From assembly GCA_016928165.1 (NCBI GenBank), contig JAFGLH010000262.1, positions 1 through 64,000 of the forward strand: DNA of 64,000 bases, read 5' to 3'. This document shows, piece after piece, positions 58,083 to 64,000 of this stretch (its first letter is position 1; every line of letters starts with the position of its first letter). The notes under the pieces are model-generated. The model did not search any database. It had not been told where the DNA came from and saw only the letters and a list, made by a program, of their open reading frames with translations. The DNA is from Pirellulales bacterium (GTDB lineage Bacteria; Planctomycetota; Planctomycetia; Pirellulales; Thermoguttaceae). The position numbers were made by a program, and so were the translations under genes.

Positions 58083-58577
58083 CTACTCGGCCGGGGCGGA
58101 CGAGGAGTTGGCGAACGACTGCAACGCCAAATAGCTGGGACCGAACCGCTTGATGTTGTCCAACTGCTTGTCAAACTCGTCGTAGTGCGCCTCTTCGTCG
58201 GTCACCAAGCTCTCGAAGAGTTGCTTCGAGACCGAGTCGGAGTTGGCGGCGCACCGGTTGGCGTAGTCGTTGTACATCTCCACGGCGGCGTTCTCCATCT
58301 CGGCCGCGGATTTGAGAATCTCCTCCGGGTCGGTGATTTTTTTCACCTCGGCGGAGGGGACCATCTCCACGTCGCCCTTGAGGAAGAGAATCCGCTCGGA
58401 GAGGCGCTCCAGGTGGGCCATCTCGACGATGGCGATCCGCCGCAACATGCCGGCCAAGGGGGTAAAGCCCTGGTCGTCCAAATGGAAATGCCAGTACATG
58501 TACTGGTGGATCGTGGCGAGTTCCTCGGCTACTCCCTTGTTCAGCAGTTCGATGCTTTTGGTTTTGCTGGCGCTCAT
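58083..58577 (-). CDS. bfr: bacterioferritin-like ferritin
   Basis: LLNKGVAEELATIHQYMYWHFHLDDQG, IAIVEMAHLERLSERILFLKGD, LVTDEEAHYDEFD. Confidence 0.88.
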   Translation of the reverse strand: MSASKTKSIELLNKGVAEELATIHQYMYWHFHLDDQGFTPLAGMLRRIAIVEMAHLERLSERILFLKGDVEMVPSAEVKKITDPEEILKSAAEMENAAVEMYNDYANRCAANSDSVSKQLFESLVTDEEAHYDEFDKQLDNIKRFGPSYLALQSFANSSSAPAE

Positions 58578-58616
58578 GATGGTTGCTTTCGTTGTGCGAG
58601 TTGAATTTCGTGCATA

Positions 58617-58683
58617 GTTTAGCAGCCGCCAGCACGACGGCTTGCAGCGGGATCGAGGGCCGTCGTGCCGACGGCCGCTAAAC
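58617..58683. repeat. IR-bounded GTTTAGCAGCCG element
   Basis: GTTTAGCAGCCG ... CGGCCGCTAAAC (11/12), internal ACGACGG/CCGTCGT. Confidence 0.75.
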
Positions 58684-58706
58684 AACCCATCCGCCGCTGA
58701 GACCGC

Positions 58707-61700
58707 CTACAACGCCGCGCGGCCTTCTTGAAGCAGTTTTAACGGTTCCGTGCGGCCTGTCAAGACGGCCGGCCAGAGTGCGGCCAGGAGACACAAACCC
58801 AGGGCCATGCCGAACCCAATCGACAGATGACCCCAGGGAATCACCAGCGGCGGGGCCAAACCGCCGAAAAAGCTGACGTTTTGCGATATGCCCGTCCCGC
58901 ACCAGCCGGAAAGAATGCCGAAGGCAAGACTCAAGATGCAGGTAATCAGCCCGATCATGATCCCCTCGGAAATAATCATGCGGAACAGCCCGGAGCGGGT
59001 GACGCCCTGCGAGCGCAACACGCCGAACTCCCAGCGCCGCGCCCGGACCGAGGCCATTACCGTGTTGATCATTCCTATCGAGGTAATGACCAGCGTGATC
59101 AGCGGCAGGTAGCAATAGCCCCAAATCATGCTATCGGCCCGGCCGATGATCCGCGCGCGGATTTCCTCGGGCGTGGTGATGCGGACCGACTCGCCGAACA
59201 TCTGCGCTCCGGCACTCCATTCGCCCTGGCGGTTGACCGGCTGTTTTTCGCCGATGTTCCGAGCGGCGATCGGCTTCAAGGCTTCGCCGAGGTTCAGCAT
59301 CGCCGATCGTTTGGCGTCGATCTCCTCGCCCATATTGGTCGGCTGCGGTCCGGCGCCGGCTTTCTCTTGTGACACGCGGAGGATTTCGTCGGCGATTATT
59401 TTCGCTTCGGCGAGATGCTTGGCGCCGTACTGTTGATCGACGTTCAACCAGATGAAATTGGTTCGCGGCAGGTTGAAGTCGCGGCGCACGTCGGCGTAAT
59501 TGGTGAACACGATTGCCGCAGAGCGTCCCTCGCGGCGTCGCAGGCCGGAAAACTTCGTCATCCAGTGCCAACCGGGCAACTCAACCGCGCCCGCAATAGT
59601 GTACTCGACGCGCTCCGCAGGCGTTTCGGGCGGAACCACCGCGAACTTATCGCCCAACGTCAAGCCGGTCGCACGGAGGAAATGGTCGGGCACTATGCAG
59701 TAATGGCCCGATTTCAGCTTCGCAACGGCATCCGACGGATCGCCCTCGGCAAACTCCGCCTTGACCATCGGATCGGAACCGCCGAAAGCCAGTTCCGGAT
59801 CGAGGCCGATAACAATCACGTTATTTTGGCTAATCACCGAATGACGTTTTTTGCTGCCGGTGATGTCTTCGGCCAATCGCGGCTGCTCGACGGCCAGGGG
59901 CATGAACTTCTCCTGTTGAACGCCCGGCAGCGCGTGGACGGATTCGATCTCGCCGTCTGGCAAACCGCCCTGTTGAAACAACACCAGCACGTCCGGCGGC
60001 CAGTCGCCCGGATTGAACGGCGCCAACATCGAATAACCCCAAATCTGGAACGAAGCGAACAGCCCCAGCCCGACGGTCAGGGCGGCCGTTGTGCCGAGCG
60101 TCCGCCACAGGTTGCCGCTCAATTGCGAACGGAGCAAGCGCGGCTCCAGCCCCAGGCATCTGGCGAGCCAAGGGCCGAGAATTTTTTCGAGCAACAGAAT
60201 CGCCGCCGGCGCCAACAACACAAAGCCCACGGCCATGGTCGCGTAGCCCAACCCGGCGTAACTGTAATAGAGCGTGTCGCTCGACATCGAAATCGAGGTG
60301 ACGTAAACCAGAATAGGATTGATGGAAATCAGCGACAGCCCAATGACGGCGAACGCCACCGCCCGGGGCACGTTCGGCCGGAACCACGGCCGCGGCGACA
60401 TGGCCTCGAGCGGTTGCACGCTGTTGGCCCGCCATGCCGGCAACAGCGAGGCAGCCATCGCCCCGCCGACGGTACTCGCCCCGGTAAGCAGGACGCACCA
60501 CGTTCCCACAGTAACTTCGCTACGGAACAAGCCGGGCTCCCACCAAGCGACGAAGCTCAGGACTCCCCAGCCGGCCAGCAGCCCGCCGCCCCAGCCGATC
60601 AGGGCCAGGATCAACCCTTCGGCGGCGATTACCCGGGCGACCTGACCGCGCGTCAAACCGACGGCCCTCATCACGGCGAACTGCCGGACCCGCTCGGTCA
60701 CACCCATACTCAGCGTGGTAAAGATAATGAACAGCGAGGCCAGCATCGCCAATCCGGTAGCGGCCAATGAGTTGCGCCTCGCGCTTTGGGCCGACCGTCC
60801 CTCTTCGATGCCGGAGCGAATGTCATCGACGCCCAACAGCGACGCCGTCGGCGAGGAATCCGCGATTCGCGCGGCCAACGACCGTTGAACTTCGGCGGCT
60901 TTACTTTTTGCCTCCGGCGCGAGTTTAATATTTACCAGATTGGTTAGGGCCTTGCCGCGGGTAAAGTATTCCGCCAGAGCGGACGAAACGTAGAGCGCCG
61001 ACGAGGCCGGACCGGCCTCGATGCCCGTCTTCGCTTTTTCCTCGCCGGGCGGCCGCATCCGCCCCATGCCCATCGAACCGCCCTTGCCGGGATCGAGAAT
61101 GCCGACAATCTTGACGCGATACTCCTTCATCCCAATGATGACCAACACGTCGTCGCCCGACTTGACCTTGTATTGCTCGGCGGCGCTTTTGGCGAGGACC
61201 GCTTCGCGAGCGTCGATGTTTTTAGGATCAACAGTTCGGTTGGGATCGAGCCACTTTCCTTCGGTGATTGGGTAAGGCGGATTTTCGGCTCCGGCGCCGA
61301 CCAACATCGGGGAACTGAACATGCCGAACCCGGGCCGCCCTCGTCCTCGGCGATGCTTTGGTTTTTCATCCGTCGGCTTGCCGGCAGCGGCTTTGTCATT
61401 TTCCAATTCAGCATCCCGTGAATACACGGGGGGAATTTTCCGTCCACCACCACCTTTCCCCCTGGTGTCACCCGGGGCTATATGGCCCTGTTTCCGATCG
61501 CCGCCCATCCCCATCAATATGCTCATTCCATCTCCGCCGCCGGGCGGGGCGTTCGGATTGATAATCCGGATCGTGGTCTGCGAAACCGGATCGACTTCCG
61601 CCAACATCGAGTCGCCGCGCAAGTCGGCAATCAGTCGCGCGTCGATATGCGGATCTTGTTCATCCTCGGGCACGACGAAAAAATCGTATCGGCCGAGATA

Positions 61701-61859
61701 TTCCGCCGCCTGTGTGCCGAACTGGGACGACATCGCGTCGTAGATGCCGACGACCCAAACCACGACGCAAGACGCGGCAACCATCGCCAGAGTGGTTAAA
61801 AACATCCGCGCCGGATGGCGCACCGCGTAGGCCACGGCCAATTTCCATGCAATCGACAT
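58707..61859 (-). CDS. FtsX-like ABC transporter permease
   Basis: 1050 aa, two FtsX modules (VRQFAVMRAVGLTRGQVARVIAAEG; RRWEFGVLRSQGVTRSGLFRMIISEG). Confidence 0.92.
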   Translation of the reverse strand: MSIAWKLAVAYAVRHPARMFLTTLAMVAASCVVVWVVGIYDAMSSQFGTQAAEYLGRYDFFVVPEDEQDPHIDARLIADLRGDSMLAEVDPVSQTTIRIINPNAPPGGGDGMSILMGMGGDRKQGHIAPGDTRGKGGGGRKIPPVYSRDAELENDKAAAGKPTDEKPKHRRGRGRPGFGMFSSPMLVGAGAENPPYPITEGKWLDPNRTVDPKNIDAREAVLAKSAAEQYKVKSGDDVLVIIGMKEYRVKIVGILDPGKGGSMGMGRMRPPGEEKAKTGIEAGPASSALYVSSALAEYFTRGKALTNLVNIKLAPEAKSKAAEVQRSLAARIADSSPTASLLGVDDIRSGIEEGRSAQSARRNSLAATGLAMLASLFIIFTTLSMGVTERVRQFAVMRAVGLTRGQVARVIAAEGLILALIGWGGGLLAGWGVLSFVAWWEPGLFRSEVTVGTWCVLLTGASTVGGAMAASLLPAWRANSVQPLEAMSPRPWFRPNVPRAVAFAVIGLSLISINPILVYVTSISMSSDTLYYSYAGLGYATMAVGFVLLAPAAILLLEKILGPWLARCLGLEPRLLRSQLSGNLWRTLGTTAALTVGLGLFASFQIWGYSMLAPFNPGDWPPDVLVLFQQGGLPDGEIESVHALPGVQQEKFMPLAVEQPRLAEDITGSKKRHSVISQNNVIVIGLDPELAFGGSDPMVKAEFAEGDPSDAVAKLKSGHYCIVPDHFLRATGLTLGDKFAVVPPETPAERVEYTIAGAVELPGWHWMTKFSGLRRREGRSAAIVFTNYADVRRDFNLPRTNFIWLNVDQQYGAKHLAEAKIIADEILRVSQEKAGAGPQPTNMGEEIDAKRSAMLNLGEALKPIAARNIGEKQPVNRQGEWSAGAQMFGESVRITTPEEIRARIIGRADSMIWGYCYLPLITLVITSIGMINTVMASVRARRWEFGVLRSQGVTRSGLFRMIISEGIMIGLITCILSLAFGILSGWCGTGISQNVSFFGGLAPPLVIPWGHLSIGFGMALGLCLLAALWPAVLTGRTEPLKLLQEGRAAL

Positions 61860-62638
61860 TACTGGCCCTCCCCAGCCGGTCCCATGCCCACCACGTCCTG
61901 ATACTGGGCCGCCAGTTCATGCAAGTCGCTGAACGGTTCGGTCTTGAACTCGGTCAGCAAGCGACCGTCCTTGAGCACCACGATCCGCTCCGACCAGACG
62001 GCGACCGCCGGTTCGTGCGTGACCAGAACGATTGTTCGTCCCTGCTCCTTGCACAACCGTTTCAGTAGTTTGCAGATGCTCTGGCCGGTGACTGAATCGA
62101 GGCTGCCGGTCGGCTCGTCGGCCATGATGATCGAAGGCTCGCCGACGATTGCCCGGGCGATGGCCACCCGTTGCTGCTCGCCGCCGCTTAAGGCGTCGGG
62201 GAGATGGCGGCCGCGATCGGTGAGGCCCAACTGTCCGAGCAACTTGTCGAGCGCGGCGGAATCGGCCTCTCCCCGGTCGGCCAAAACGGGCAGCATCACG
62301 TTGTCCCGCGCGGTCAGCGTGGGAATCAGATTGAACGCCTGAAAGACCAGCCCGATATGGCGGCGGCGGAAGAGCGTCAGATCGTAGTCCGACATGGCGG
62401 AGATGTCCTGCCCGTCGACCAGCACTTTTCCGGCGGTGGGGCGAGTCAGTCCGGCCATGACGTGGAGCAATGTGCTTTTGCCCGATCCGCTGGCCCCCAT
62501 CACGGCGACGAACTCGCCTTTTCGGATGGTCAAATCGACGTTGCTTAGCGCCTCGATAAATGAATTGCCCTGTCGAAAGCGTTTGGTCAAGCCCTCGACC
62601 CGCAGCGGCGGGGCATTGGTTGTGGTTGCCGTGCTCAC
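61859..62638 (-). CDS. ABC transporter ATP-binding protein
   Basis: GASGSGKSTLLHVMAGL, LSGGEQQRVAIARAIVGEPSIIMADEPTGSLD; probable GTG start; stop overlaps permease ATG (TAATG). Confidence 0.94.
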   Translation of the reverse strand: MSTATTTNAPPLRVEGLTKRFRQGNSFIEALSNVDLTIRKGEFVAVMGASGSGKSTLLHVMAGLTRPTAGKVLVDGQDISAMSDYDLTLFRRRHIGLVFQAFNLIPTLTARDNVMLPVLADRGEADSAALDKLLGQLGLTDRGRHLPDALSGGEQQRVAIARAIVGEPSIIMADEPTGSLDSVTGQSICKLLKRLCKEQGRTIVLVTHEPAVAVWSERIVVLKDGRLLTEFKTEPFSDLHELAAQYQDVVGMGPAGEGQ

Positions 62639-62658
62639 ATGATGGTCCTTAATAAATG

Positions 62659-63693
62659 TCAATACGCGTTTCCAGAAAGTATTTCTCCGCCGTCGCGGGT
62701 CCAGAGCCGGCGCCAAACCTCGATATTGATCGAATCGCCGATGAACCGGACGCTGCCGTCGCAGAAACAGACGTTGACCCCGCCGGGATGCCGGCTGCGG
62801 GCGGCGGTGACTTTCGACGATTTATAAGCCAAATCCGGCCAGGGGCAATTGGGCGGGAAACGCCCGTTCATCACAGGTCCAGACGGACTACATCCGCGCA
62901 GCCACGTGGTCAGCCGCTTTCCGTCCCAACCGCAACCGCTAATGTCCAGGTTGCCCGCCTCGGCAACGGGCGCCTGATTGGAAGATATCTGGGCGCGATA
63001 GACCTGAATATCAGGGATCGAACCGGAACTGGGCGAATCGCCTGGGCCTCGAAGCGACTCGGTGAATGCAAGCGTGTTGCTTGTGCCGTCTTGGATGTCG
63101 CGGAAGGCGATCCTGGAGTTGACCCAGCAAAGGCCGTCGCAGTTGTCCGAAAAGCTCGGGTGGTAGGCCCCGTCCAAGCCGCTGCTCCCATTCATCGCGT
63201 AATTGGTTCCGGCGGCGGGGATCGGCTCCGAACCTACATTGACAACATGCACCGGCTCCTCGGCATCGCTGGGACATATAAACATAGGCACCACGGTCGC
63301 GACGGCGGCGTGCAATTCGACCGGGAGGGGGGCCGAACCGGGATGGCCCATGTAAATGTCAAAATCGATCAAGTCTTGCAAGTTAGCTTGCTCGGCGTAG
63401 GGAAGTATTTTCGCCAGCGGCGAATAATCGTTGGGGTAACCCGGCGTTCCGTCGAGGTACGTGTAAGACCAGCCGGCGTTAGGCAAATACCCGTTCGCGC
63501 TCGCGTAGTTGTGCGTCGCCAAACCGATTTGCTTGAGGTTGTTCGTACACTGCATTTTCCTGGCCGCCTCGCGGGCCGATTGCACCGCCGGCAGCAGCAG
63601 CGCGATCAGACTGCCGATGATCGTTATCACGACCAATAATTCCACCAATGTAAAGGCGAATCGGCGCGCATGAGTTTTTTCGTCGAATCGCAT
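62659..63693 (-). CDS. DUF1559 domain-containing prepilin-like protein
   Basis: FAFTLVELLVVITIIGSLIALLLPAVQSAREAARKMQCTNNLKQIGLA; C-terminal CFCDGSVRFIGDSI. Confidence 0.96.
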   Translation of the reverse strand: MRFDEKTHARRFAFTLVELLVVITIIGSLIALLLPAVQSAREAARKMQCTNNLKQIGLATHNYASANGYLPNAGWSYTYLDGTPGYPNDYSPLAKILPYAEQANLQDLIDFDIYMGHPGSAPLPVELHAAVATVVPMFICPSDAEEPVHVVNVGSEPIPAAGTNYAMNGSSGLDGAYHPSFSDNCDGLCWVNSRIAFRDIQDGTSNTLAFTESLRGPGDSPSSGSIPDIQVYRAQISSNQAPVAEAGNLDISGCGWDGKRLTTWLRGCSPSGPVMNGRFPPNCPWPDLAYKSSKVTAARSRHPGGVNVCFCDGSVRFIGDSINIEVWRRLWTRDGGEILSGNAY

Positions 63694-63775
63694 TATTGTC
63701 CTTCCATGTGCTTCGATATACTTTTCGCAATAGCCCGAGGCTATTGAATCGAGCGTGAACCGGGTGCATATTGGT

Positions 63776-64000
63776 TCACTTTTCCGCGGTCGGCCGACAA
63801 TACGTCAAAGCCAGCAACGCGAATGAAGTAGCCAGGTTCGGGTCGCCTTCCATCCAGCGCTGGTTTTCGTTGACCCACGAGCCGTTCTCGTTCTGCCGGC
63901 CGGCCAACGCTTCGAACAACTCCTTGCGCCAATCGTGCTTCACTCCCTTGGCGTCCTCGAACGGTTCCTCGCCCAGCACGTTCATCGCCTTGGCAAAGGT
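63776..64000 (-). CDS. prenyltransferase/squalene-oxidase-repeat-like protein, C-terminal part (continues beyond window)
   Basis: ...FEALAGRQNENGSWVNENQRWMEGDPNLATSFALLALTYCRPTAEK; open to the window edge. Confidence 0.7.
   Translation of the reverse strand, partial: TFAKAMNVLGEEPFEDAKGVKHDWRKELFEALAGRQNENGSWVNENQRWMEGDPNLATSFALLALTYCRPTAEK

Noticed and set aside
1-64000. tRNA/rRNA genes
   Set aside because: No cloverleaf with conserved GGTTCRA arm or rRNA-like sequence noticed by eye; tRNAscan-SE/Infernal would be decisive

Overview
This is a 64 kb chromosomal window of a high-GC bacterium. The gene repertoire points to a planctomycete: a DUF1559 prepilin-like protein, DUF4838 proteins, TAT-signal Gfo/Idh/MocA oxidoreductases, and a polA-coaE-rho-ribH-nusB-ftsY block. 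I support about 50 protein-coding genes. No rRNA, tRNA, CRISPR array, prophage or intact transposase was recognised. Most genes are ordinary housekeeping or transport: kdsB, mscS-type channel, ftsY, nusB, ribH, rho, coaE, polA, ppdK, apbE, FGGY kinase plus fucose/arabinose isomerase, bacterioferritin, and three ABC systems including a GldA/GldFG/DUF4340-type one. The most notable observations are: (1) two toxin-antitoxin loci (hicAB at ~21.0-21.3 kb, PIN/antitoxin at ~44.5-45.1 kb) in which the toxin frame is interrupted by one in-frame nonsense codon while the antitoxin is intact; (2) a rich set of intergenic palindromes and inverted-repeat-bounded elements, several recurring within the window, including a perfect 25-bp-arm hairpin at 9397-9449; (3) short tandem repeats (7-8 bp units) placed directly upstream of start codons (coaE, DUF4340, GldFG-like), the coaE one being G-quadruplex-prone with a degenerate inverted 8-bp-periodic array running into the polA C-terminus. 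I did not find clear evidence of a complete, previously undescribed multi-gene system. Functional assignments are from my reading of the translations, with no database search.
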